From Streptomyces tagetis (GTDB lineage: Bacteria; Actinomycetota; Actinomycetes; Streptomycetales; Streptomycetaceae): 64,000 bases of DNA. The notes beneath the pieces were generated by a model, which worked only from the letters and a program-made list of their open reading frames with translations, ran no database searches and had not been told where the DNA came from. Both the position numbers and the translations under genes were made by a program. Of the stretch, positions 10,421 to 18,313 are shown one piece after another; position 1 is the first letter of the stretch; every line of letters begins with the position of its first letter. Where the stretch lies: assembly GCF_018069565.1 (NCBI RefSeq), contig NZ_JAGPNL010000005.1:372001-436000 (forward strand). The letters run 5' to 3'.

Positions 10421-10635
10421 TGGGGACACTCCAAGTGCCGGTACCGAACGGCCAGGCCGCGTGAGGCTTGCCGGAGTTCCACCCGGCGGCAGGGTTCAAG
10501 CGACTTGATCCGCTGTGCGCAGACGGGGCACGTCTCCCCCGAGGGCGCATAGGTCGTGTACTCACCCTGTCTCGCGTCGGTGTCAGCCTCGGCGCGCTGG
10601 GGACTTCCAAGAAGCCTGGTTGTAGCTTTGGGCAT
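10417..10635 (-). CDS. Small CxxC protein, unknown function
   Basis: This 72-residue basic protein has CPVC in its middle (GETCPVCAQRIKSLEPC) and a final His-Leu-Glu-Cys, giving four cysteines and a histidine that could make one zinc site. ATG 10635 is preceded by AGGAGG at 9 nt, a strong ribosome site, and the stop overlaps the next gene by 4 nt. Longer starts upstream would add an arginine-rich non-protein-like leader. It is divergent from the HTH-TPR regulator, so the two transcripts share about 230 nt of regulatory DNA. Function unknown; a DNA- or RNA-binding accessory is only a guess. Confidence 0.55.
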   Translation of the reverse strand: MPKATTRLLGSPQRAEADTDARQGEYTTYAPSGETCPVCAQRIKSLEPCRRVELRQASRGLAVRYRHLECPQ

Positions 10636-10863
10636 TGTCGTCAACCTCCTACCGGTTGCCGGCCACGCCCCCGGACGTCCACCGCGTCGCGGGGGTCTGA
10701 CCGTTCGGCACGTGGGTCGCGCCGCCTGAAGATCTTCAGCCGGACAGGACCCGTCCGGGAACCGCGAACGGGGAACCCCGCAAGCCCATTTGGGGAACCC
10801 CTCTGCAGCACCGGGACTACCCTGGGACGGGATCACTTCCGTCCCTCCAAGGTGGTGGCGCTC

Positions 10864-12369
10864 ATGGACGATTGCGACACACGGCGCATCGGATACTCGC
10901 TGACGATCCCTGACACGCTGCTACAGAGCGATGCCATGCGCAGAGCCTGCGCGACCCATGACTTTCAGGAGATCTTCCGTCTCGTCAACAGACGCACGGG
11001 CTCCAGTTACGCAGTGATGGCTGCCGCAGTCGGCAAGATGACCAGTTCACGCGTGAGTGATGTGATCCGTGGTGTACGGAGAATTCGCGGGCAGCAAGTG
11101 ATCGAGCGCGTAGCTGACGGCTTCGGCATCCCCGGCGAAATGCTTGGGTTACCCCGACGGCCGTGGGAGGGTTCCCCGGAAAAAGTTCACCTGCCTCACT
11201 CGACGACTTACTCTGATCCAAGTCGAGAGGCAGCGGGCACAGCGCGTCTTCTCCCACAGAGCGACGAAGGAACTCTTACTGCCACTCATTCCGGTGTACT
11301 TCTGATCTCGGTATGGATCGGGGGGAGAAAACAGATCGTGCCCATCAGCCGGCGAACCCTGATGACTGGCGCGATCGGCGCCGCCCTACAAGCAGCGGAC
11401 CCGGTGCTGTTTCCGGCACCCGTCAGCGAACCCAACCCAGTCTGCGCACCGTATCCGAAGCTCGACGCAACCCGCATCGAAGCAGCGATAGAGCATCTCC
11501 GAGACATGTGGCATTCCCTTGTCCGGGCCGATAATCTCTTCGGCCCACGGCACGCTCTCACGTCAGTGCGCCAACAACTATCCATCCTCGAATCGCTTCT
11601 GGAATACACCAGAGGAACGCAGCGCTCCGAGCTCCTCAGACTTGCCGCACAATACGCCGAGTCCGCTGCGTGGCTGTATGAAGACTCGGCAGACATGCCG
11701 AACGCCACCAGGTGGACCAGTCAGGCCATGGAATGGGCAACCGAGTCCGGCGATCAACCCATGCTGACATGGACACTCTTCCGAAAGAGCCAGCAGGCCA
11801 CCACGAAGAAGAATGCGGCACAGGCCATCAGCCTCGCTCAGGCTGCTCAGCGAAACAGCACCGCCCTTACACGACCCATGCGAGCGGCTGCCATACAGCA
11901 GGAAGCGCAGGGGTATGCATTGGATGCGGACGAGGTTTCCTGCCATACCCGTCTGGACGATGCCCACGACTTTGCCGCCTCGCCGGACACAAAGGGAGAT
12001 GCCCGCGCTGGGCACGGAGATTTCTGTACAGCAAGTTACATCGAGATTCAGCGCGCCAATTGCTGGCTCACTCTCGGTCGCCCTGACCGGGCCGTCCCGC
12101 TTTTTGAAGCAGCGCTCGACGAGCTTCCCGACGCCTACCAGCGCGACAGAGGTCTCGCACAGGCACGCCTGGCACTTGCGTACGTGGGAACACGAGAGTA
12201 TGACTCGGCGGCAGCGAAAGCCGCCTCCGCACTGAGCATCGCACGCAGTTCCGGATCATTGCGCACGATGCACGAGACGGTGTCCGCGATTAACGCACTC
12301 GGGGAAGTTCATACATCACAGGCAGTGTCTCAACTATTTGACACCATTGAGGAAGAGGGGAATTTCTGA
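10864..12369 (+). CDS. HTH (XRE-like) regulator with C-terminal TPR region
   Basis: This 501-residue protein has an N-terminal helix-turn-helix of the XRE/Cro type (about residues 35-95, through SSYAVMAAAVGKMTSSRVSDV and ending LGLPRRPWE), a poorly conserved linker, and a helical C-terminal half (about 190-490) of tetratricopeptide-like pairs, for example WLTLGRPDRAVPLFEAALDEL. Such TPR halves often bind a peptide or partner protein. ATG 10864 follows AGGTGGTGG; the frame is open further upstream but the extra leader is not protein-like. Base use is clearly AT-richer than flanking genes, indicating transfer. One nucleotide separates its TGA from the GTG of the deaminase gene, so the pair forms an operon. 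Confidence 0.82.
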   Translation: MDDCDTRRIGYSLTIPDTLLQSDAMRRACATHDFQEIFRLVNRRTGSSYAVMAAAVGKMTSSRVSDVIRGVRRIRGQQVIERVADGFGIPGEMLGLPRRPWEGSPEKVHLPHSTTYSDPSREAAGTARLLPQSDEGTLTATHSGVLLISVWIGGRKQIVPISRRTLMTGAIGAALQAADPVLFPAPVSEPNPVCAPYPKLDATRIEAAIEHLRDMWHSLVRADNLFGPRHALTSVRQQLSILESLLEYTRGTQRSELLRLAAQYAESAAWLYEDSADMPNATRWTSQAMEWATESGDQPMLTWTLFRKSQQATTKKNAAQAISLAQAAQRNSTALTRPMRAAAIQQEAQGYALDADEVSCHTRLDDAHDFAASPDTKGDARAGHGDFCTASYIEIQRANCWLTLGRPDRAVPLFEAALDELPDAYQRDRGLAQARLALAYVGTREYDSAAAKAASALSIARSSGSLRTMHETVSAINALGEVHTSQAVSQLFDTIEEEGNF

Positions 12370-12370
12370 G

Positions 12371-13273
12371 GTGGCGAACGCGGACGAGGCGGCGGCCATG
12401 CGTCGCGCAATCGCGATCTCGGCACAGGGACTGGGATCAACCAGTCCGAACCCGCCTGTCGGCTGTGTCATTCTCGACAGCGAGGGCCGGACCGCCGGTG
12501 AGGGCTATCACGTACGCAAAGGTGAATCACATGCCGAGGTCAATGCGCTTAGCGCCGCCGGGAAACGGGCAGAGGGCGGAACGGCCGTCGTCACACTGGA
12601 ACCATGCAATCACCATGGCCGTACACCACCATGCCGCGAGGCTTTGATCCATGCGAACGTAGCGAGAGTGCTTATTGCCGTAATGGACCCGACTTCTCGC
12701 GGTGAAGGCGGGGCAGCTCTTCTGCGGAGGGCCGGAGTAGAAGTCGAACAGGATTTTCTGGCAGATGAGGCACTTCTGGTTCTGAGCACTTGGCGAGCCT
12801 CCCTTGAAAATGGCCGCCCCTTTATTACGTGGATCTACGAAGCGGGCGAGGACGGGAAACCCGGCCTTAGTTCCGCACAAGGTGTCGCTCTTGGAGAAGT
12901 GGATTCACTCCGGGGATCTTACGATCTCGTGATCAGTCAGGAAGGCGGTATCGAAGAAGGAGTGCCAGGAGGGCACGGCAACGAAGTATTCCATCTTCCG
13001 CATGGACCACTGAGCACTGATTTCGATAAAATGTTGGAACTGCTCAGCAATACAGGGGCACGGTCTATTTTGCTATCCGGTGCAGCCGATCAGTTTTCTC
13101 GCATCGCTTCAGCAGGAATGGTTGACCAGGTGATCTCCTATCTGCCGCGAACATCGCCCTCTTGGGCGCCCAGGGAAGACATCGGCAGGGTTACCGCATT
13201 TCCCGATGGATACCGACTGACCGACGTTACCCGAATGGCATCACGTGTCCGCCTGACGGGACGTAGAACTTAG
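12371..13273 (+). CDS. RibD-like deaminase with degenerate reductase-like domain
   Basis: This 300-residue protein has a full cytidine-deaminase-fold N-terminal domain like that of riboflavin enzyme RibD: His54 and Glu56 in GESHAEVNAL, and Cys79 and Cys88 in LEPCNHHGRTPPC make the zinc site and proton shuttle. The second half aligns only loosely with the RibD reductase domain; the usual EGGATL-type NADPH loop is replaced by LLSGAADQFSRIASAG and the lysine-rich substrate segment is missing, so reduction is unlikely. It is shorter than RibD (about 360). GTG 12371 follows GAGGAAGAGGGG. It is co-transcribed with the HTH-TPR regulator and AT-rich like it. It probably deaminates a pyrimidine-type substrate outside housekeeping riboflavin synthesis; the substrate is unknown. 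Confidence 0.78.
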   Translation: MANADEAAAMRRAIAISAQGLGSTSPNPPVGCVILDSEGRTAGEGYHVRKGESHAEVNALSAAGKRAEGGTAVVTLEPCNHHGRTPPCREALIHANVARVLIAVMDPTSRGEGGAALLRRAGVEVEQDFLADEALLVLSTWRASLENGRPFITWIYEAGEDGKPGLSSAQGVALGEVDSLRGSYDLVISQEGGIEEGVPGGHGNEVFHLPHGPLSTDFDKMLELLSNTGARSILLSGAADQFSRIASAGMVDQVISYLPRTSPSWAPREDIGRVTAFPDGYRLTDVTRMASRVRLTGRRT

Positions 13274-13376
13274 CAGTCTAGGGGTTAGGGATTTTCGCAT
13301 GCCGCCATTTGGTGAATCTTCCCCGCGCAAACGGCGGTAGCTGCGGCGCAAGTTTTTTTACCTCCCTTCCGTTCTT

Positions 13377-13895
13377 TTACGGAGTGAGGGCCTTCCATCC
13401 ACACTCTGAGCTGGCCAGATGGAGGCATAGGACGGCGTAGACGAGGCTGGTGATACGGGTGGTTGAGCACAGCAGTTTGCCGAGGAGCCGCCAGGACTTG
13501 ATGGCGACGGCCTGCTCGACCTGGGCCCAGATCTTCGCGTGGGAGCGGTTGACGGCCTGCTGACTTGTGGAAAGCGTCTCCCAAGGACCTCGGTAGGGGA
13601 CACGGACGGTACCTCCGGCACCTCGGTACCCATTGTCCGCCCAGCATCTGATGTCGGCCTCGGCGAGAGTGCTGATGATGCCGTGCTCGCGGGCGGCCCG
13701 GAGGTCGTGGATGGCACCGGGTGGGGCCAGCGAGGCCCACAGAAGACGACCGCGGGGGTCAGTCAGGATCTGCACGTTCATCCCGTGTCTCTTGTGCTTT
13801 CCCGAGTAAAAGGGCTGGTCGGCCGCGATCCGGTCGATCGGCAGGAGTGTGCCGTCCAGCAGCACGAACGCCTTCGTCGATGCGCTCCGTGCCAC
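13377..13895 (-). pseudogene. IS5-like (DDE_Tnp_4) transposase fragment
   Basis: This 172-residue reading frame is the C-terminal catalytic part of an IS5-family transposase. The three acidic residues are visible in FVLLDGTLLPIDR, CWADNGYRG and WAQVEQAVAIKSWRLL. The N-terminal ~100-residue DNA-binding part normally present is missing: upstream of 13895 no matching frame continues. No clear terminal inverted repeats were found on either side, so the element cannot move by itself. It marks the right part of the inserted region. Confidence 0.75.
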
Positions 13896-14052
13896 CTCTA
13901 CGCATCTGTGCCGACATGGCGGATGGCACGGTAACTACTTAGCGTGACGTACCCGTTCACACATCTGACTCGTACAACTGAGTGGAAGCGAACGCCACTG
14001 GCGCACCCGCCTCCAAGACATCCGTTGACCCCAACCCAAGCAGGGGGAAGCA

Positions 14053-14211
14053 GTGCAGCCCGAACCCATCCGACCCGCGGTGGACATCCGCATTCGCGGA
14101 CTCCGAGTGACCATGCAGCGCGTGCCCGTGAGGCTGTTGACGCTGCTGACGGCTACGGCATGCTCGGGGTTCACAGTGTGGATCACGGAGCTTATTCAAC
14201 GTAGTCGCTGA
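14053..14211 (+). CDS. 52-residue membrane-type small protein
   Basis: The frame starts with GTG 14053, preceded by AGGGGGA at 4-5 nt, and codes a basic N-terminus (QPEPIRPAVDIRIRG) followed by a hydrophobic stretch LLTLLTATACSGFTVWITEL and a short basic tail. That layout suggests a single membrane-spanning peptide with its N-terminus inside. It is too short for a family call; similar peptides occur in mobile or conjugative actinomycete regions by memory. It is 16 nt from the next frame. Confidence 0.45.
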   Translation: MQPEPIRPAVDIRIRGLRVTMQRVPVRLLTLLTATACSGFTVWITELIQRSR

Positions 14212-14227
14212 TCAGGTGAGGGGATCG

Positions 14228-14596
14228 GTGCCCGCAACGCACAAGGCCACCACGCCGTTGAGGGAGGCGTTCTACGTCTCCCTCAACGGCGCGGGAGCCT
14301 CGTCGCTTGCCTATCCCTCGGCACTCGGCCTGCCTCATGTTCTGACCGAGCGGGTCACCATGCTCATCGTCACCCGGGAGGGTGACCGCCGCTGCTACTT
14401 CCCACCGCACCATCGTGCCCTGGTCGGCCGGGTGTACTTGCGCCGACACGACCCCCTGGCTCGGGTCGCGGCCGGCTTCGGGTGTTATGCACGCGTTCGA
14501 ACTCGCCTGGCACGTCCTCACCAAGAAGGCTCGCCCGTTGGTGAAAGCGCGCATCAGGAAGATGCGTACGGGCATGGTCCTCGGAGTGATGGCTGA
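14228..14596 (+). pseudogene. Hypothetical gene, probably truncated and out of frame at its 3' end
   Basis: From GTG 14228 (GAGGGG 4 nt upstream) the first ~85 residues look protein-like, ending near PLARVAAGFG. After about 14480 the residues become Arg/Pro/His-rich while another frame becomes protein-like, so a deletion or frameshift junction lies there. No family was recognised for the N-terminal part. It is likely the broken end of a larger gene left in the insert. Confidence 0.35.
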
Positions 14597-14654
14597 CCCG
14601 GACGGGAACGAGTTCTGCGTTCGCTGCGGGCCGACCCGGCGCGGCGCGGCCTGA
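14487..14654 (+). pseudogene. C-terminal scrap of a VOC/glyoxalase-like gene
   Basis: This 55-residue frame ends with VMADPDGNEFCVRCGP, which matches the final strand of vicinal-oxygen-chelate proteins (DPDGNEFCV is characteristic). The metal-binding N-terminal module is absent, and the frame overlaps the end of the preceding broken gene. It is read as a remnant. Confidence 0.4.
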
Positions 14655-14795
14655 GGGTGTTTCGTCGGTCTCCGATATGCGGGGTGCGATGGCCGGTTGG
14701 TGGCCTTGACGGGGTGTCAGCTCTGGTCACACCATCCTCGCGTCCCCTCCCATGCGAGTCCCGTCCGGGACTTCCCAGGAATCCGGAGCCCCCAC

Positions 14796-15752
14796 ATGAA
14801 GCTGTCGCTCTCCGGGCGTGCGCTGACGGCTGGTGCCGTCGCCGCCGTCACCCTGTTGGCCGGCACCACCGCGGCGGGCGCGGCCACCGCCCCCGAGCCC
14901 GCCGCACCGGCCGCCGCCGCGCCCGACATATCCGTGGCCAACGTCAAGGCGCACCTGACCCGGTTCCAGTCCATCGCCGCGGCCAACGGCGGCAACCGCG
15001 CCCACGGCCGCACCGGCTTCCGGGCCTCCCTCGACTACGTGAAGGCCCAGCTCGACGCGGCCGGCTTCACCACCACCGTCCAGCAGTTCACGTCCTCCGG
15101 GCGCACCGGCTACAACCTCGTCGCGGACTGGCCCGGCGGCGACACGAACAAGGTTGTCATGCTCGGGTCACACCTGGACAGCGTCGCCGCCGGACCCGGC
15201 ATCAACGACAACGGCTCCGGTTCGGCCGCCATCCTGGAGACCGCCCTCACCGTGGCCCGCGCCGGTCACCACCCCGCCAAGCACCTGCGCTTCGCCTGGT
15301 GGGACGCCGAGGAACTGGGCATGGTCGGCTCCCGCCACTACGTCTCCACCCTCTCCGCCACCGAACGCGCGAAGATCGGCGGCTACCTGAACTTCGACAT
15401 GATCGGCTCGCCCAACCCCGGGTACTTCGTCTACGACGACGACCCCGTGATCGAGAAGACCTTCAAGGACTACTACGCCGGCCTCGGCATCCCCACCGAG
15501 ATCGAGACCGAGGGTGACGGCCGCTCCGACCACGCCCCCTTCAAGAACGCGGGCGTCCCCGTCGGCGGCCTCTTCAGCGGCGCCGACTACCGCAAGACCG
15601 CCGCGCAGGCCGCCAAGTGGGGCGGTACGGCGGGCCGGGCCTTCGACCCCTGCTACCACTCCTCCTGCGACACCGTCGCCAACATCGACGACACGGCCCT
15701 GGACCGCAACAGCGACGCCATCGCCTACGCGGTCTGGAAGCTCACCGCGTAG
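14796..15752 (+). CDS. Secreted M28 zinc aminopeptidase (S. griseus aminopeptidase type)
   Basis: This 318-residue exoenzyme removes N-terminal residues, preferably large hydrophobic ones, from peptides outside the cell. A Sec signal peptide (about residues 1-30, ending AGAATA) is followed by a short propeptide-like Ala/Pro stretch. Zinc ligands known from the S. griseus enzyme are visible: His in GSHLDSV, bridging Asp in GINDNGSG, Glu pair in WDAEELG, Asp in NFDMIGSPNPG, and His in CYHSSCD, whose two cysteines form a disulfide. No C-terminal extra domain is present. ATG 14796 has GGAG 7 nt upstream. It converges with the next gene, with only 11 nt between stops. Confidence 0.94.
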   Translation: MKLSLSGRALTAGAVAAVTLLAGTTAAGAATAPEPAAPAAAAPDISVANVKAHLTRFQSIAAANGGNRAHGRTGFRASLDYVKAQLDAAGFTTTVQQFTSSGRTGYNLVADWPGGDTNKVVMLGSHLDSVAAGPGINDNGSGSAAILETALTVARAGHHPAKHLRFAWWDAEELGMVGSRHYVSTLSATERAKIGGYLNFDMIGSPNPGYFVYDDDPVIEKTFKDYYAGLGIPTEIETEGDGRSDHAPFKNAGVPVGGLFSGADYRKTAAQAAKWGGTAGRAFDPCYHSSCDTVANIDDTALDRNSDAIAYAVWKLTA

Positions 15753-15763
15753 CGACGACCGGG

Positions 15764-17200
15764 TCAGCCCCGCCGGTCGCGCAGGCGGGCGGTGAGGCGG
15801 GTCTGGCGGGCGTGGGCCGACTCGCGTTCCTCGGTGTCCTCGGCGGCCGGACCGCCCTCGGCCGCCAGCTCGTCCCACAGGCCGAGCACCGCGCGCCCCA
15901 GCTCCAGCCCCCGCTCCGGGTCGCGTACGCCCCGCCAGGCGGTGGCCGCGCTGCGGACGTTGTCGTACGCGGCCTCCGCGTCGCCCGCCCGGCGGTGCAC
16001 TCCGGCCAGGTCCAGCGAGAGGCGGAACGCCCGCTCCGGATCGCCGGAGAGGTAGGCGATGTACGCGGTCAGCTCCCGCAGCCGCAGCACCTCGGGGTGG
16101 TCCGGGCCGAGGCTCGCGGAGGCCGTCTCGACGGTCCGTTCCGCGAGCCGCGCCGCCTCCTCGGTCCGCCCTTCCCGGACCGCCTCGCTCACCCGCGCCG
16201 TCGGCTCGGCGAGGACGCCGGGCGCGGTGCCCGGCGGCTCGGGCGGACCGTCCCCGAGCACCGCCTCGGCCACGGCGTCGAAACCCCGGGCGGGGGTGGG
16301 CCGGGCGTGGTCGTCCCCCGGCGGAGGGAGGTGCCGCGGGGCGGGGGTGGGTGGCGGGGGCGGGGGCGTCGCCGGTTCCGGGGTGGGACGAGGTGCGTGG
16401 AATCCGTGGGTCCCGGGGTCCGGGGTGTGACCCGGTACGGGGCGCGGGGCGCCGGGGGCCGGGGAGTACGGGGACAGGGGGGCGACGGCGGGGCCCGGGA
16501 CCGCCTCCATCCTCGGGGGCGGACCGAAACGGCCCGTCGGCGGCACGACCGTGCCCGGCGGCGGGACGGCGAGGGAGCGGGGCAGCGCGGCGGGCGGGGT
16601 GCCGGAGTGCGGGGCGGGTGGCGGGAGGGCAGGGGTGCCGGGTGGCGGGAGGGCGGGGGTGCCGGGCGGCCGGAGGGCAGGGGTGCCGGGGGGCTCTGCC
16701 GTACGTGGCGCCGCGGCCTCCCGTACGGGCTCCACCAGGCGGAGCACCTGCGTGGCCCGGTCCCACGCGGTGGCGTCCGTGTCCGTGTCCGTATCCGTGT
16801 CCGGACCTGTGTCCGTGTCCCGCGTGTTCGGGGCCGGTGCCGCCGTGTCCGCCGTGTCCGGGGTGTCCGGGGTGTCCGGGGCCAGGGGGGTCGGGTCCGC
16901 GACGAGGTGGCTGGAGCCGTCCGGGTCGACCCGGAGCGGTACGACACAGCCGACCCGTTCGTCGCGCACGGCGGCGAGGACGGGCCGGTCGGCGGCGAGC
17001 GCGAGCCGGTGCAGGCGCTCCAGCACGGCGTGCTGTATCTCCTGGCCGGGGGCCGCGACGACCAGGGCGCCGTCGACCGACGCGCCCCGGACACCGGCCG
17101 CGCCCGCCGGTACGCGTACGTCGATCGGCAGGACCCCGGTGGCGTGCGCGCGCACGGCGTCCCGCGGGCCGCGCCGCTCGTCGCGGTCGGATCGAGTCAT
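15764..17200 (-). CDS. Tetratricopeptide-repeat protein with long Pro/Thr-rich middle
   Basis: This 478-residue soluble protein has a conserved N-terminal part (about residues 1-115, DAVRAHATGVLPIDVRVP to VADPTPLAP), a low-complexity middle of Asp-Thr-Pro, Asp-Thr and Pro-Gly-Thr-Pro-Ala repeats (about 115-330), and a helical C-terminus with TPR-like repeats (AARLAERTVETASASLG, HPEVLRLRELTAYIAYLSG, DPERAFRLSLDLAG). ATG 17200 is preceded by GGGGGGAA. The N-terminal domain resembles unannotated Streptomyces proteins; no function can be assigned. It follows the ABC permease gene by about 175 nt and may be in the same transcript. The repeats make length variation between strains likely. Confidence 0.72.
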   Translation of the reverse strand: MTRSDRDERRGPRDAVRAHATGVLPIDVRVPAGAAGVRGASVDGALVVAAPGQEIQHAVLERLHRLALAADRPVLAAVRDERVGCVVPLRVDPDGSSHLVADPTPLAPDTPDTPDTADTAAPAPNTRDTDTGPDTDTDTDTDATAWDRATQVLRLVEPVREAAAPRTAEPPGTPALRPPGTPALPPPGTPALPPPAPHSGTPPAALPRSLAVPPPGTVVPPTGRFGPPPRMEAVPGPAVAPLSPYSPAPGAPRPVPGHTPDPGTHGFHAPRPTPEPATPPPPPPTPAPRHLPPPGDDHARPTPARGFDAVAEAVLGDGPPEPPGTAPGVLAEPTARVSEAVREGRTEEAARLAERTVETASASLGPDHPEVLRLRELTAYIAYLSGDPERAFRLSLDLAGVHRRAGDAEAAYDNVRSAATAWRGVRDPERGLELGRAVLGLWDELAAEGGPAAEDTEERESAHARQTRLTARLRDRRG

Positions 17201-17374
17201 GGTTCCCCCCTGCTTCCCCGGCGGTCCCGGCCGCGTCCCCGGCGCGGCCCGGTCGTGCCGGTCGTCCTCCTGCCCCCGAGTCTCCCCGGTCGCTCCCGGT
17301 CCCCGGGTCACCGGCCTGTCACAGGCTCGTTCCAGCGGGCCCCGCGCCCGCCGGGGCGGCACGGGGAGGGCGTC

Positions 17375-18313
17375 CTACGCCGTGATGTCCTTCGCCGCGA
17401 ACCGCGCCCAGGCCGCCGAGCCGAACACCGCCGCGTACAGGGCCTGGAGGCCGAGGTTCCGCACCAGCGCGTCCCAGTAGACCGGCTCGCGCATCAGGTC
17501 CGCGAAGGACATCCAGTGGTGCGTGAAGAGGTAGGGGTGGATCGCGTGGAGCTGCGGGATCTGGTCGAGGATCTGCACGGTGATCAGCAGGCCGACGGTG
17601 GCCGCCATCGCCGCGATGCCGCTGCCGGTGAGCGTGGAGACGAACAGGCCGAGCGCCGCGATGCCGGTCAGCGAGGCGGCGACGACGAGCGCGATCAGCA
17701 GCGCCCGCAGCAGTCCCTCGCCGTAGCCGATGCGGGTGCCGGAGATGGTGACGAGATCGCCGAGCGGGAACAGGAGCGCCCCCACCGCGAGCGCCGAGAC
17801 GGCGACCACGAGGGTGGCCGCCAGACAGAAGACGGTCACGGTCGCGTACTTGGTGAGCAGCAGCCGGGTGCGGCCGGCCGGGGCGACCAGGAGGTAGCGG
17901 AGTGTTCCGGCGGCCGACTCGCCGGCGAGGGCGTCGCCCGCGACGACGCCGACGGCCATCGGCAGGAAGAACGGCAGGGTCACCGCCAGCGCCGTGAAGA
18001 CGAGGAACAGCCCGTTGTTGCTGACCTGCGCGAGGAACGCCGGTCCGCCGGGTCCCCCGCCGGGGCCGCGTGAAGGACCGCCGCCCGTCTCGATCCGCAC
18101 GGCGATGCCGACCAGGACCGGCACGGCGGCCAGCACGCCCAGCAGTACGAGGGTGCGGCCCCGCCGGAAGGTGATCAGCAGCTCGCTGCGGAACAGCCCG
18201 AGGGAGGGCGGCAACCGCCGCCCCGCCGGTGCGCCGGCCCCGGCCGTGACCGGGGCGGGGTCCCGCTGCGCGCCGGGCCGCTCGGCGGCGTCCGGTGTGT
18301 CAGCCCGCGACAT
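17375..18313 (-). CDS. ABC-2 type transporter permease
   Basis: This 312-residue membrane protein has about six helices, starting with FRRGRTLVLLGVLAAVPVLVG and including a large outer loop, and matches the ABC-2 exporter permease family. It pairs with the ATPase encoded just upstream (14-nt overlap, ATG inside the ATPase 3' end). The long C-terminal stretch contains HPYLFTHHWMSFADLMREP, a feature of the Streptomyces group. Substrate is unknown; export of a lipid, peptide or drug is usual for this family. Confidence 0.86.
   Translation of the reverse strand: MSRADTPDAAERPGAQRDPAPVTAGAGAPAGRRLPPSLGLFRSELLITFRRGRTLVLLGVLAAVPVLVGIAVRIETGGGPSRGPGGGPGGPAFLAQVSNNGLFLVFTALAVTLPFFLPMAVGVVAGDALAGESAAGTLRYLLVAPAGRTRLLLTKYATVTVFCLAATLVVAVSALAVGALLFPLGDLVTISGTRIGYGEGLLRALLIALVVAASLTGIAALGLFVSTLTGSGIAAMAATVGLLITVQILDQIPQLHAIHPYLFTHHWMSFADLMREPVYWDALVRNLGLQALYAAVFGSAAWARFAAKDITA

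Noticed and set aside
10468..10863. Extended N-terminus for the HTH-TPR regulator
   Set aside because: The frame is open, but it overlaps the divergent small genes and its residues are Arg/Ser/Pro-rich without helix-turn-helix-like order; ATG 10864 fits better.
13944..14204. Frames of ~80 residues on both strands after the transposase remnant
   Set aside because: Composition is not protein-like and no ribosome site is seen; the 52-residue frame on the plus strand is better supported.
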